Assembly (NCBI GenBank): GCA_963713965.1
Contig: OY970217.1
Coordinates: 2,728,001-2,792,000, forward strand
Length of the DNA stretch: 64,000 bases
From: CALAGB01 sp963713965
Lineage (GTDB): Bacteria > Chloroflexota > Chloroflexia > Thermomicrobiales > Thermomicrobiaceae
Direction: 5' to 3'
Position 1 is the stretch's first letter. Every line of letters begins with the position of its first letter. Below, one piece after another: positions 18,472 through 27,135 of this stretch. The notes under the pieces are model-generated. The model ran no database searches and was not told where the DNA came from. It was given only the letters and a program-made list of their open reading frames with translations. The position numbers and the translations under genes were made by a program.

Positions 18472-19764
18472 ATGCTACCAGCGGAAGCGGACGTTGTCGT
18501 CATTGGTGGTGGAATCGTCGGTTCCTCGATCGCTTGGGAGATCGCCAAACGCCACGGAAACGTGCTGCTGCTTGAGAAGGGGCAGATTGGCTCGGAGCAA
18601 TCGAGCCGTGCCTGGGGCTTCGTGCGGCAGCAGGGACGCGATCCATCCGAAGTGCCGATGATGATGGCGGGCAACAAGATCTGGCAGGAGCTGCAAGCGG
18701 AGCTCGGCGAAGACATCGAGTGGGTACAGGCGGGCAACCTCAAGATCGCATATGACGAAGAGCGCCTTGAGGAACTGCGTAGCTGGCTGCCCGTCGCGCA
18801 CGAGTTCAATCTGGACACCAGCATCCTCACGCCGCAACAGATCCGTGACCTCATTCCCGGAATCCAGGGTCCAATTGCTGGCGGGATGTTCACACCGAGC
18901 GACGGTCATGCCGAGCCAAGCAAAGTCGCGCCGGCAATCGGTCGGGCAGCTGAGCGGGCTGGTGCGTCGGTGGTCACCTACTGCGCGGCAGAGCGCATCG
19001 AGGTGAGTGGTGGGCACGTAAGTGCCGTGGTGACCGAGCAGGGGACGGTCCACACCCCGGTCGTCGTGTGTGCCGCTGGAGGCTGGTCGAAGAAGCTTGT
19101 GCGCACAGTTGGACTTACCCTGCCGCAGATCCAGGTACGCAACACCGTCGCCGAAACAACCAGCGCGCCACCGGTCACGCAAGTCGGTGTCTGGGCGCCC
19201 GACGTTGCATTCCGACAGCGGCCGGGCGGAACATTCTACATCGCACGTGGAGGACGCTCCGATTACGACATCACCACCGAGAGCTTCCGCGGTACTCGAA
19301 TGTTTGCCGGCAATTACCTGAAGAACCGTGGGATGTTCAGCCTGCGCGTCGGAAGCGAACTGGTGAAAGACGTGCTGCGAACGCTCCCCGGCTCCTCGTC
19401 ACGCGCGCACCCGTTCGCGCATACCGTCGACATCGAACCGGCACCGAACTTCGAAACCGCCTGGAAGAGTCTTGAGGGTCTGCGAATGATGTTCCCATCA
19501 TTGCAAGATGTCGGCCTGAAGCGGGTCTTTGCCGGTTTGATAGACTCGACTCCCGACGCGGTGCCGGTTATGGGCGGAGTGGGGCAGCCGCGTGGTCTGT
19601 ATGTTGCCACTGGCTTCAGTGGTCATGGCTTCGCCTTGGGACCGATCGTCGGCCAGGTGATGGCCGAGCTAATTCTGGATGGCTCGACGCCGTTCGATCT
19701 GCACCGCACGCGTTTCAGCCGGTTCAGCGATGGGGACCTGGCGGACCCGCACAAGATGGTATAG
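18472..19764 (+). CDS. FAD-dependent amino-acid/amine oxidoreductase (DadA/glycine-oxidase type)
   Basis: A 430-residue DAO-fold flavoprotein. The dinucleotide motif VVVIGGGIVGSSIA lies at residues 8-21, followed by an acidic strand end (LLEKGQIGSEQSS). The C-terminal FAD-contacting part contains DAVPVMGGV and VATGFSGHGFALGP, as in D-amino-acid dehydrogenase, sarcosine oxidase and glycine oxidase relatives. A strong GGAGG ribosome site precedes ATG 18472. The next gene on the same strand, 118 bases on, is an MFS carrier that could import the substrate. Substrate unknown; no signal peptide. Confidence 0.83.
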   Translation: MLPAEADVVVIGGGIVGSSIAWEIAKRHGNVLLLEKGQIGSEQSSRAWGFVRQQGRDPSEVPMMMAGNKIWQELQAELGEDIEWVQAGNLKIAYDEERLEELRSWLPVAHEFNLDTSILTPQQIRDLIPGIQGPIAGGMFTPSDGHAEPSKVAPAIGRAAERAGASVVTYCAAERIEVSGGHVSAVVTEQGTVHTPVVVCAAGGWSKKLVRTVGLTLPQIQVRNTVAETTSAPPVTQVGVWAPDVAFRQRPGGTFYIARGGRSDYDITTESFRGTRMFAGNYLKNRGMFSLRVGSELVKDVLRTLPGSSSRAHPFAHTVDIEPAPNFETAWKSLEGLRMMFPSLQDVGLKRVFAGLIDSTPDAVPVMGGVGQPRGLYVATGFSGHGFALGPIVGQVMAELILDGSTPFDLHRTRFSRFSDGDLADPHKMV

Positions 19765-19882
19765 CCGCAAAGCGCGGGTGCGGCCAGACGGCACGAGAGC
19801 AGTGACACCAGACGCCGTTCGATTCCGGCGACGATTCATGCACTGAAACGGGTCTAATTTGCCATGAACGAAAGTAGCACGG

Positions 19883-21142
19883 TTGACGCTTCGTAAGCCA
19901 TTCTATGGTTGGGCCATCGTGGCGATGGGGATGCTCATCACCTTCAGCTCTGGCCCTGGTCAGTCCTACGTCTTCTCGGTCTTCCTCGACTCGATTATCC
20001 AAGACACGGGACTCTCTCGAACCACTGTCTCGGCCCTTTATGCCGTTGGGACGGGGGTGAGCGCGGCTCTTGTGCTGTTGGTCAGCCGCCTGGCAGATCG
20101 ATATGGTCCCAGGTTGACTGTCGCGGCCGTGGCCCTAGCGCTGGGAAGTGCCTGCTTCGGTATGTCGTTCGCCACCGGATTTGTCGCTTTCTTCCTGGCG
20201 TTCGCGGCCTTGAGAGCACTTGGACAGGGTTCATTGCCGATCAACGCCACGCTCTTGACGGCCAGCTGGTTCGTTCGACGGCGCGGTCGTGCAATGGCCG
20301 TGGTCGGGCTCGGTTTCGCCTTGTCGAACGCGGTTCTCCCGGGTGCTGCCCGATTTCTCATCGAGCAGACCGGATGGCGCCACGCCTACATGTTTCTCGG
20401 TGTGATGGTGTGGGTGCTGGTCATTCCGGGGGCATTGTTGCTGGTGCGGGATACGCCAGAGCAGGTGGGACTTTTCCCAGATGGAGCGGATTCTCCACCG
20501 GATAATGAGCCTCGCCGGTCGGCAGGCAGAAGCTCGACTGATTCTCGGCCGGTCCTTACCTCACCTCTGTTCTGGTTGCTGGCGGTTCCACTGTCGACGC
20601 CGTCGTTCGTTTCGACCGCGCTCGTCTTTCACCAGGTATCGATCTTCTCGGAGCGCGGATTGGACGCCACGGTTGCGGCCGCCGTCTTCGTTCCATACGC
20701 CATCGCATCGGCGAGCTTCTCCGCACTGGCAGGGTTTGCCATCGATCGTTTTGGACCGAAGCGACTCTTCTCGGTCAACATGCTCTTCTTGCTCGGAGGA
20801 GTTGTGATGGTCGGGTTCATCGGCTCGACGGTCGCTGCCGTCATCTACGCACTTATCCTCGGTTCAGCAGGCGGTATCCAGCGGATCATCTCGGGAGTCA
20901 CCTGGGCGCACATCTATGGCCGACATGGTCTCGGGCGCGTTCAAGGTTCGGCCATGATGGTCTCGATCACGAGCGCGGCGATCGGACCGCTGCCGCTTGC
21001 CTATTTGCACGGGCTGACCGGCTCGTACACAGTCGGCCTCGCAGCCATGGCCGTGCTCCCGGTCCTGGCGGTCGTGATGATCTCATTCGCACGCCCGGAA
21101 GAGGCCATCGAACTTCGAACGGTTCAGGAGACCGCCGGATGA
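19883..21142 (+). CDS. MFS transporter, monocarboxylate/OFA type
   Basis: A 419-residue transporter with twelve hydrophobic segments and the central hydrophilic loop of the major facilitator superfamily. The N-terminal KPFYGWAIVAMGM and the SRLADRYGPR loop between helices 2 and 3 resemble the oxalate/formate antiporter and monocarboxylate transporter branch, whose substrates are small organic acids. Start taken as TTG 19883, which places the first helix correctly; an ATG at 19864 lies in another frame and stops after ten codons. It follows the FAD oxidoreductase and precedes fumarase, so import of an amino or organic acid is plausible. Confidence 0.82.
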   Translation: MTLRKPFYGWAIVAMGMLITFSSGPGQSYVFSVFLDSIIQDTGLSRTTVSALYAVGTGVSAALVLLVSRLADRYGPRLTVAAVALALGSACFGMSFATGFVAFFLAFAALRALGQGSLPINATLLTASWFVRRRGRAMAVVGLGFALSNAVLPGAARFLIEQTGWRHAYMFLGVMVWVLVIPGALLLVRDTPEQVGLFPDGADSPPDNEPRRSAGRSSTDSRPVLTSPLFWLLAVPLSTPSFVSTALVFHQVSIFSERGLDATVAAAVFVPYAIASASFSALAGFAIDRFGPKRLFSVNMLFLLGGVVMVGFIGSTVAAVIYALILGSAGGIQRIISGVTWAHIYGRHGLGRVQGSAMMVSITSAAIGPLPLAYLHGLTGSYTVGLAAMAVLPVLAVVMISFARPEEAIELRTVQETAG

Positions 21143-21281
21143 CGACATCGTCGGTGGATCAACCTGACCGGTACCGTCTCACCGACCGGAACAGCGGATC
21201 CGCATTCTCACCCGCATGCTCGTGACTCGTTCGTGCGAAGTCCCACGGCATCCAGCACTCATGTCGAGCCGCGCGAAGAGC

Positions 21282-21482
21282 CTAGTGCGCTGGTGTTCGC
21301 CCGCGATGCCCGGTTGGGCTCATGTGATGGGCCGGAACCGAGTAAGCGTTCCTCTGCTTCGATTCGCCAATGATCCGCGGCGCGCGCCCTTTGGCGATTG
21401 CCTCTTTCAAGGACTTCGCGAAGAAGTAGACTGCCACGAACAGGACGCCAACCCACAACACTACGAAAATCTCGAACAACAT
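21282..21482 (-). CDS. small single-pass membrane protein (66 aa)
   Basis: A short frame starting at ATG 21482, with GAGG upstream, encodes one transmembrane helix (FEIFVVLWVGVLFVAVYFFA, residues 3-22) followed by a basic juxtamembrane segment (KSLKEAIAKGRAPR) and a polar tail rich in His, Ser and Arg. The positive-inside pattern and the clean start suggest a real small membrane protein, though a chance frame is possible. It lies opposite in strand to the MFS and fumarase genes between which it sits. Confidence 0.5.
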   Translation of the reverse strand: MLFEIFVVLWVGVLFVAVYFFAKSLKEAIAKGRAPRIIGESKQRNAYSVPAHHMSPTGHRGRTPAH

Positions 21483-21784
21483 CGCCGTGCCTCGCTTCCT
21501 TTCGCTATGGCCCTTGACGCGCCCAATAGCGGTGCGGGGGCCCGGCCGGAGTCCGCGAGGGCACTCTCCGACCGATTCTGTTGCGTCCATGGTAGGTTCA
21601 GACTCGTGAAAAGTTCGCGATATCTGGCGTCGCGCACGTACCAATTGCATGACAGTCTCAGTGAATCGAGGGACTGGCACGTGTGGCGTGCAACGCGTAT
21701 CTTGATGCTGCCAGCCGAGGAATTCCCGGTGGTGGCCAAGGAAAGAGACATTCAATCATCGTTAGCGCAACCGAGGAGCAGTTC
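21483..21784. other. 302-bp gap upstream of fumarase
   Basis: No protein-like frame, RNA gene or clear repeat is visible. It presumably holds the fumarase promoter (rightward) and that of the small membrane protein (leftward). Confidence 0.4.
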
Positions 21785-23191
21785 ATGGGTGGAGCGACGA
21801 ACGAGCAGGAGTATCGTATCGAGCGGGACAGCATGGGCGAGATGCACGTGCCCGCAAACGCGCTGTACGGCGCGTCGACGGCCCGCGCAGTCGAGAACTT
21901 TCCGATCAGCTCCCTTCGTTTGCAGCGCTCGTTCATCCGTGCGCTTGGCCTGATCAAGTACGCGGCGGCGCGTGTCAATCAGGGTCTCGGACTCCTGAAT
22001 GCGGAGAAGTCCGAGTTGATTCAACAAGCCGCGCAAGAGGTCATTGACGGCAAATGGGACGTGGATTTCCCCATTGATGTTTTCCAGACAGGGTCCGGCA
22101 CGTCAACCAATATGAACGCCAATGAAGTGATCGCCAGTCGTTCCGCGCAGATTGTCGGTGGTGGCCGGCCAATCCATCCCAACGACGACGTAAATATGTG
22201 CCAGAGCAGCAACGATGTCATTCCGTCTACCATTCATGTTGCCGCCTATCTGGAGATCGTCGAGCATCTGCTTCCCGCACTTGCAAAGCTGCAGAAAACC
22301 CTTGACGAAAAGGCCACCGAAACCGACGACGTGGTCAAGATGGGCCGAACTCACTTGATGGACGCCATGCCGGTGCGCATGAGCCAGGAGATCGGCGGCT
22401 GGGCCGCTCAGGTGAAACTGGCGCAAGCGCGGCTGGAATCGTCGCTGCCGCGTCTGGCACAACTGGCCATCGGTGGAACCGCGGTTGGGACCGGGATCAA
22501 CGCCCATCCGGAGTTTGGCGCCCGCATGGCGTCCGAGCTGAGCAAGCTGACCGGCCAGCCGTTCGTCGAAGCTGACGACCATTTCGCGGCTCAGGCGGCG
22601 CAGGACACAGCGGTGGAGGTGAGCGGCCAACTCAAGGCGTACGCGGCCGGGTTGATGAAGATCGCCAACGACCTGCGATGGATGAACAGCGGTCCGCAGG
22701 GCGGGCTAGGCGAGATCGTGCTACCCGCGTTGCAGCCCGGCTCGTCGATCATGCCGGGCAAGATCAATCCGGTCATCGCCGAAGCAGCCATGATGGTAGC
22801 TGCGCAGGTGACCGGAAACGATGCGGCGATAACCATCAGCGCCCAGATGGGCAACTTTGAGCTCAACGTGATGCTGCCGATCATCGCTTACAACCTTCTC
22901 GAGTCAATCGACCTGCTGGCGAGCACGTCTATCGTGCTGGCGGAGAAGGCGATCGCCGGGATCGCCGTCAACCGGGAGTGGATGGCGGACGTGGTGGAGC
23001 GCAATCCGATCATGGTTACGGCGCTCAACCCGATCATCGGCTACGACACCGCGGCCAAGATTGCCAAGCGCGCATATGCCGAGAACCGCAAAGTGAAGGA
23101 GGTCGCGCTGGAGCTGACCGACCTCTCGGCTGAAGAGCTCGATCGGCTGCTCGACGCCGACGATCTCACGCGCGGTGGGATCAAGGAGTAG
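21785..23191 (+). CDS. fumC: class II fumarate hydratase
   Basis: Interconverts fumarate and L-malate in the citric acid cycle. The 468-residue protein carries the class II signature GSSIMPGKINPV, the substrate-binding GSGTSTNMNANEV segment, SSNDVIPS and the active-site His in GRTHLMDA. Length and motif order match the homotetrameric, iron-free enzymes rather than aspartase, although aspartase shares the fold. Start ATG 21785 has GAGGAG at ideal spacing and begins just before the conserved RIERDSMGEMHVPANALYGA segment; the open frame extends upstream to 21683 without conservation. Monocistronic, converging on the PPOX gene. Confidence 0.95.
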   Translation: MGGATNEQEYRIERDSMGEMHVPANALYGASTARAVENFPISSLRLQRSFIRALGLIKYAAARVNQGLGLLNAEKSELIQQAAQEVIDGKWDVDFPIDVFQTGSGTSTNMNANEVIASRSAQIVGGGRPIHPNDDVNMCQSSNDVIPSTIHVAAYLEIVEHLLPALAKLQKTLDEKATETDDVVKMGRTHLMDAMPVRMSQEIGGWAAQVKLAQARLESSLPRLAQLAIGGTAVGTGINAHPEFGARMASELSKLTGQPFVEADDHFAAQAAQDTAVEVSGQLKAYAAGLMKIANDLRWMNSGPQGGLGEIVLPALQPGSSIMPGKINPVIAEAAMMVAAQVTGNDAAITISAQMGNFELNVMLPIIAYNLLESIDLLASTSIVLAEKAIAGIAVNREWMADVVERNPIMVTALNPIIGYDTAAKIAKRAYAENRKVKEVALELTDLSAEELDRLLDADDLTRGGIKE

Positions 23192-23335
23192 TTCGGCGGT
23201 TGCGAAAGGCGGGAGGACAACACCTGCTTCACGGGTGCCCACCTCCTCTATAAAATCGCGACTTGACGCATGTCGTAGGAGAGCACCTTGTGTGCTCCCG
23301 GCGCAATTGCATCTCGGAGTCAAAGAGATCGCCGA

Positions 23336-23758
23336 TTACTTCACCCGTCGGCCGTCGAAGTGCACGCTCCCTTGAGCTGGACGCACATCGTCGTCATTTA
23401 TCCCCATTGAAACAATGTACGTGGGTGTAATACGGATAATCGGCTGTGGGAAGTTTGAGCTGATCGCGTCTCCACCAGTCGCGAACGCCTCGACGGTTCC
23501 GCGCACCTCGACCATTCGTGGCCGACCTGGCCCTGCTGAATCGTCCACGACGATCGCCACTTGGCCGTGCCGCACAGCATCACGATACTTCTTGCTTCCG
23601 GTGAATCCGTGGCCGCCAATGTCGATCGAGTCCTCCTCGGGATTGTAGCGATACGCCGTTGGCACGACGTGAAGCTCCCCCTTGCTGTTGACGGTCGCGA
23701 CGCGCGCAAGGCGCTGACTCTGCAAGTAGGTGATCTCCTGCGGTGTGAATCGACTCAT
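23336..23758 (-). CDS. PPOX-class (F420/FMN-dependent) pyridoxamine-phosphate-oxidase-fold protein
   Basis: A 140-residue split-barrel flavin/F420-binding protein. The N-terminal FTPQEITYLQSQRLARVATV followed by GELHVVPTAYRY is typical of the PPOX F420-dependent subgroup, and the GSKKYRD and RPRMVEVRGTVEAF segments match its cofactor-contacting and dimer strands. Start ATG 23758 places the conserved MSRFTPQE at the N-terminus, with AGGAG 11-12 bases upstream. Such proteins are common in actinobacteria and Chloroflexota and reduce or bind small metabolites; the substrate cannot be inferred. Confidence 0.8.
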   Translation of the reverse strand: MSRFTPQEITYLQSQRLARVATVNSKGELHVVPTAYRYNPEEDSIDIGGHGFTGSKKYRDAVRHGQVAIVVDDSAGPGRPRMVEVRGTVEAFATGGDAISSNFPQPIIRITPTYIVSMGINDDDVRPAQGSVHFDGRRVK

Positions 23759-23818
23759 GGGGCTGTTGCTTCTCCTTTTCATGGCGTATTCGACGGACCT
23801 TGACGGAACCATCCGCTG

Positions 23819-24511
23819 CTATCCGACAGGTTGGCCGCCCGTGTGGCTCGACTCGACCTGTGCCAATCCAGCTTCGACTTCGGTACGCGGCAAATTGCCA
23901 TGCACCAGATCAAAGTCGGATTGGTCAAGCAATCGATGATAGAAGGCGATGGCGCGCTGCGACATGTCGGGAGGCGCGGTATCGTCCTCCATTGCCTCGT
24001 ACATCCAGTCCTCGGCGCGTGCGAAGTCGCCGTATTGTTCGAAGTGGCGCCAGAGCAGGATCTTGGTGCGAATCGAAAGCTCGTAGTCTTCAAGATGGTT
24101 CAAGAGTGTGCGCACGGAGTCGGCGGCACGGGTGGAGGCTGGATCTTCGTTGGTAAGAATGCCGAGCTGTATATCGAGCGCCTTCAACCGCCGCATAGCC
24201 GATTCGTTGTTCTTGCCTAAGCCTTCATAGATGTCCCCTTCGGCCTGAAGCAGGTTAGCCAGCACGGTCAGTCGTTCCGCGACCGCCTGCTGTCCCTGGT
24301 AGCCAGCGCCTGAGGAGCGAATGAGGGAGAGAAGCGCCTCAGCGGGCAGACTGGCGACGGTGTTGGCGTCGAGTCCGAGCAGTTGCTGGTAGGTACTGTC
24401 GATGACGCGTAGCGCTTCTAGGTAGTCGCCGCCCCGTTCCAGGCGGAAGATGATGGCAAGAGCTTCGGTCATCTGCTTGATCAAGCGGAGGATGTAATCG
24501 CGTTCAACCAC
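23819..24511 (-). CDS. uncharacterised alpha-helical protein (possibly DUF6483-like)
   Basis: A 230-residue acidic, helix-rich soluble protein. The N-terminus ERDYILRLIKQMTEALAIIFRLE is an amphipathic helix of the kind that opens DUF6483 proteins, followed by helical-repeat-like segments (LERGGDYLEALRVIDSTYQQLL; SIRTKILLWRHFEQYGDFARAEDWMYEAM) reminiscent of TPR units. No catalytic or nucleotide motif is seen. It lies 60 bases upstream of the PPOX gene on the same strand and may be co-transcribed. Function unknown; the family suggestion is from memory of pattern only. Confidence 0.6.
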   Translation of the reverse strand: MVERDYILRLIKQMTEALAIIFRLERGGDYLEALRVIDSTYQQLLGLDANTVASLPAEALLSLIRSSGAGYQGQQAVAERLTVLANLLQAEGDIYEGLGKNNESAMRRLKALDIQLGILTNEDPASTRAADSVRTLLNHLEDYELSIRTKILLWRHFEQYGDFARAEDWMYEAMEDDTAPPDMSQRAIAFYHRLLDQSDFDLVHGNLPRTEVEAGLAQVESSHTGGQPVG

Positions 24512-24614
24512 GAAGAAGTGAGCCTTTCAAAATAATCTGGTCAGTCGATGACGGTCGAAGGTCGCTGGGTGAAGTGTAGCGCGGATTGGCCGTCATCCCC
24601 GGATGAGGGCCGCC

Positions 24615-25805
24615 TCACTCCCCCTTCAGAAACCGGATGGAAGTGACAATGGCGTCAGCGTCGCCGAAACCGCCGGCTTTGGTGACGACTGGCATCATGT
24701 CCGCCCCACCACCGCGCAGCACTCCGTAGGGGATGCCGGGCTGCACCTCGCCGAAGAGGTCGATCGCGCGAATGCCGAGCTCACGGCAGGTGGCCGAGGC
24801 AACATCGCCGCCGGTTAGCACCAAGCCGCCCGCCTGGACGCGCCGCAGCAATCGATCTGCGAGCCGAGCCAGACGGTCTGAGACGGCGAGGTCGCTCGGG
24901 GTCGAGTCGTCGACCAGGTGCGAGGCGATCACAACGTCCTGTCCGTTCTCGACCTGAGTGGCTGCCTGTTCGACGATGACGTCGATGGCCCGCGTCGCGA
25001 AATTCACTGGCTCGATGACGGCGATTCCGGCCGCGTGCGCTGTCTCGATCTGCTTGATGGTTGCGGAGTGCAGACTCCCGGCGATCGTGATGATCGGCCC
25101 ACCCGCCTGGATAGGCGGATTGGCCGCCGTGTCATGACCGGTCTGGATCTGCTGCGCCAGCGGATGACACAGACCCGCCGAGCCGCAGATCAGGCGCAAG
25201 CCGCTGCTGAGAACGGCGCGAGCGATGGTTGCCAGGTCAGTGTCGGTTTCGGCGTCGGCGATCATGATCCCAGAGGAACGCGCGGTGAGAAGCTCGTTAA
25301 CGCGGGACGCGCCACGGCGGACATCCGAGAGGAGAATCAGCCCAACCGGCCGTGCGTCGTGTGCGCGCAGGAAGATCTCGCGAAGATTCGATGTCGGAAC
25401 TTGGGCTGTGAAATCTGACTGCTCCAATGGTTCCCCGTTGATGAACTGTCGACCCCGAACCGTCGTGCGACCCTGTGCCGGGAAAGCCGGAGCGACGAGT
25501 GCACGCTGTACCTCGAATGCTTCCATTAGGGCAAAGAGCTCAGCCGTCAGGTTGCCGCGCAACGTCGAATCGATCTTCTTGTAGAGGAGCGGCGTGCCAT
25601 AAAGATGATGCGCCATCGCACGCACCCGATCAGCGGCCACGCTCGGCGGCAGGTGCCGGCTTTCGGTGGTCACTGCTATGACGTCAACGCCCGTAGTGAA
25701 TCCGGGATCGAGCAGGACGCGGCTGGAATGGCCGCAATTGGCAAAGGCGACCGCCGCGTCGGCGGCACCCGTGAGGTCGTCGGCGATGATCGCGATGCGT
25801 GTCAC
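24615..25805 (-). CDS. four-carbon acid sugar kinase (DUF1537, DtnK/OtnK family)
   Basis: Phosphorylates the 4-hydroxyl of a tetronate (D-threonate, D-erythronate or a relative). The N-terminal substrate domain starts IAIIADDLTGAADAAVAFA, the family hallmark, with KKIDSTLRGN near residue 77. The C-terminal nucleotide-binding domain shows AGSLHSATIKQI, LVLTGGDVASA and FGEVQPGIPYGVL, all typical of DUF1537 kinases. Length 396 is slightly short for the family. GTG start at 25805 lies 5 bases after the larA stop, so translation is coupled. With pdxA2 two genes upstream, this reproduces the known kinase-dehydrogenase pair of D-threonate and D-erythronate catabolism. Confidence 0.87.
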   Translation of the reverse strand: MTRIAIIADDLTGAADAAVAFANCGHSSRVLLDPGFTTGVDVIAVTTESRHLPPSVAADRVRAMAHHLYGTPLLYKKIDSTLRGNLTAELFALMEAFEVQRALVAPAFPAQGRTTVRGRQFINGEPLEQSDFTAQVPTSNLREIFLRAHDARPVGLILLSDVRRGASRVNELLTARSSGIMIADAETDTDLATIARAVLSSGLRLICGSAGLCHPLAQQIQTGHDTAANPPIQAGGPIITIAGSLHSATIKQIETAHAAGIAVIEPVNFATRAIDVIVEQAATQVENGQDVVIASHLVDDSTPSDLAVSDRLARLADRLLRRVQAGGLVLTGGDVASATCRELGIRAIDLFGEVQPGIPYGVLRGGGADMMPVVTKAGGFGDADAIVTSIRFLKGE

Positions 25806-25810
25806 AACGC

Positions 25811-27115
25811 TCAGCCCTGCAGTATGGGGAGCATCTCGGGCGCATGCGTCATGACGGTGACGCTGGCGTCCGAGCCGTGTCGTTTCAACGCGGCAGCCAG
25901 CGCCTCGTCGACGCTGGAGTGTTTTGAAAAGCCGAGCGCGCCGCTCTCGCTTCCACTGATGCCGTCGCTGACCAGACTGATCTTGGAGCGTTCACGCATC
26001 TTGGCCCAGGCGAGGGCTAACCCGCCCGAAACCACGTCCGCTATCCGGCCTCGATCGATCATCGACTCGATCGTCGTTGAATCGAGAGGGGTGATGTTGA
26101 GCATCTCCTGATGGGTAACCGCCACTCCTTCAGGGCAGGGCGTCACCACGATGATCGTGCCCCCTTCCTTCACGGCAATGTCGGCTGGATAGAGGGACTT
26201 GTGCGCTTGCCAGAATTCGATGTCGCAGGGATGTGAACCGGCAATGACGATGTCCGACTGGCCGGATAACGGCGCCCCATACACCTCCCGAGCCAGTGCC
26301 GCACCGAGCCTAAATGCCGCGCGGGAGTCCCCGAAAAATGCACGCACCAGGCGCCCTTCCGTGTCAAGTACGGTGTTGAAGATGGTCCGCATCCCCACCA
26401 TGTCGCCGATCAGTTCGATCTCCTCGCGCAAGGGGTTCTCGAGCAACCCGAGATAGGATCGGCGGGTGCGCGTGCTTAGGAAATGCGTATGGCCGGTCGT
26501 CTCTGGCCCGGAGATGCCCGGCTGAATAATCTTGGCTCCGCCCGAATACCCTGGGATGTGGTGTGGCACGATGCTGCCGACGCCGATGACGAAGTCCGCT
26601 TCATAGGCCTCACGGTTGAGCCAGATTGGCGTCCCGTTGCTGGTGGGGCCGAGGTTGATCAGCTTTGATCGATCCTGCCAGGGATTGTTGATCACGCGCA
26701 CGCGGGACGTTAGCTCCTGGCCGAAGCGCGTGTCGATTTCCTGCTGCGTCATGGGGCGATGCGTCCCGAGCGCGATCACGACTGTCACCTGGTCATCGCT
26801 CACTCCTGCGCCGTGAAGCTCCTCCAGCAACATAGGGATGATCAAGTGCACTGGAGTTTGGCGGGTCAGGTCGTCGGCCGCGATGACGACGCGTGACGCT
26901 CCTCGAGCCGCCTCGGAGAGCCGCGCCATGCCGATAGGACGGTTGAGCGCGCGGCGAATCTCGGCCGCGATGTCGGCGGCGTGATCGACCGGGTTCGGAC
27001 GCAGCACGGCGAAGAGGTTGCGCTCTGGAATACGTAGCGGCAATGTGCCGTCCCCGTAGGGTAGGGCAATCTCGATGGTCTCCTCGGTGGTCGCCACGAA
27101 CTCCATCTCCCCCAC
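25811..27115 (-). CDS. LarA-family nickel-pincer-dependent hydroxyacid racemase/epimerase
   Basis: A 434-residue LarA homologue. Recognisable sites are ADDLTRQTP (the D-x-TR box that binds the cofactor phosphate), GTHRPMTQQE, and the cofactor-attachment loop HHIPGYSGGAKIIQPGISG, whose Lys corresponds to the residue covalently bound to the nickel-pincer nucleotide; His residues follow in TTGHTHF. LarA enzymes racemise lactate or epimerise 2-hydroxyacids by hydride transfer. Its place between pdxA2 (20 bases upstream) and a tetronate kinase (5 bases downstream) suggests a tetronate 2-epimerase. The larB/larC/larE cofactor genes are not in this window. GTG 27115 and ATG 27106 are both possible starts; the latter has GGGGGAG abutting it. 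Confidence 0.85.
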   Translation of the reverse strand: MGEMEFVATTEETIEIALPYGDGTLPLRIPERNLFAVLRPNPVDHAADIAAEIRRALNRPIGMARLSEAARGASRVVIAADDLTRQTPVHLIIPMLLEELHGAGVSDDQVTVVIALGTHRPMTQQEIDTRFGQELTSRVRVINNPWQDRSKLINLGPTSNGTPIWLNREAYEADFVIGVGSIVPHHIPGYSGGAKIIQPGISGPETTGHTHFLSTRTRRSYLGLLENPLREEIELIGDMVGMRTIFNTVLDTEGRLVRAFFGDSRAAFRLGAALAREVYGAPLSGQSDIVIAGSHPCDIEFWQAHKSLYPADIAVKEGGTIIVVTPCPEGVAVTHQEMLNITPLDSTTIESMIDRGRIADVVSGGLALAWAKMRERSKISLVSDGISGSESGALGFSKHSSVDEALAAALKRHGSDASVTVMTHAPEMLPILQG

Positions 27116-27135
27116 TAGCTGTTTCTGAACCCCGG

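Noticed and set aside
19864..19896. Ten-codon leader-like frame before the MFS start
   Set aside because: No ribosome site, no regulatory amino-acid run and no attenuator hairpin; probably chance.
21139..21225. 28-codon frame overlapping the MFS stop (ATGA)
   Set aside because: The coupled start looks like the beginning of an operon gene, but the frame ends after 28 codons and no continuation was recognisable in other frames; at most a decayed remnant.
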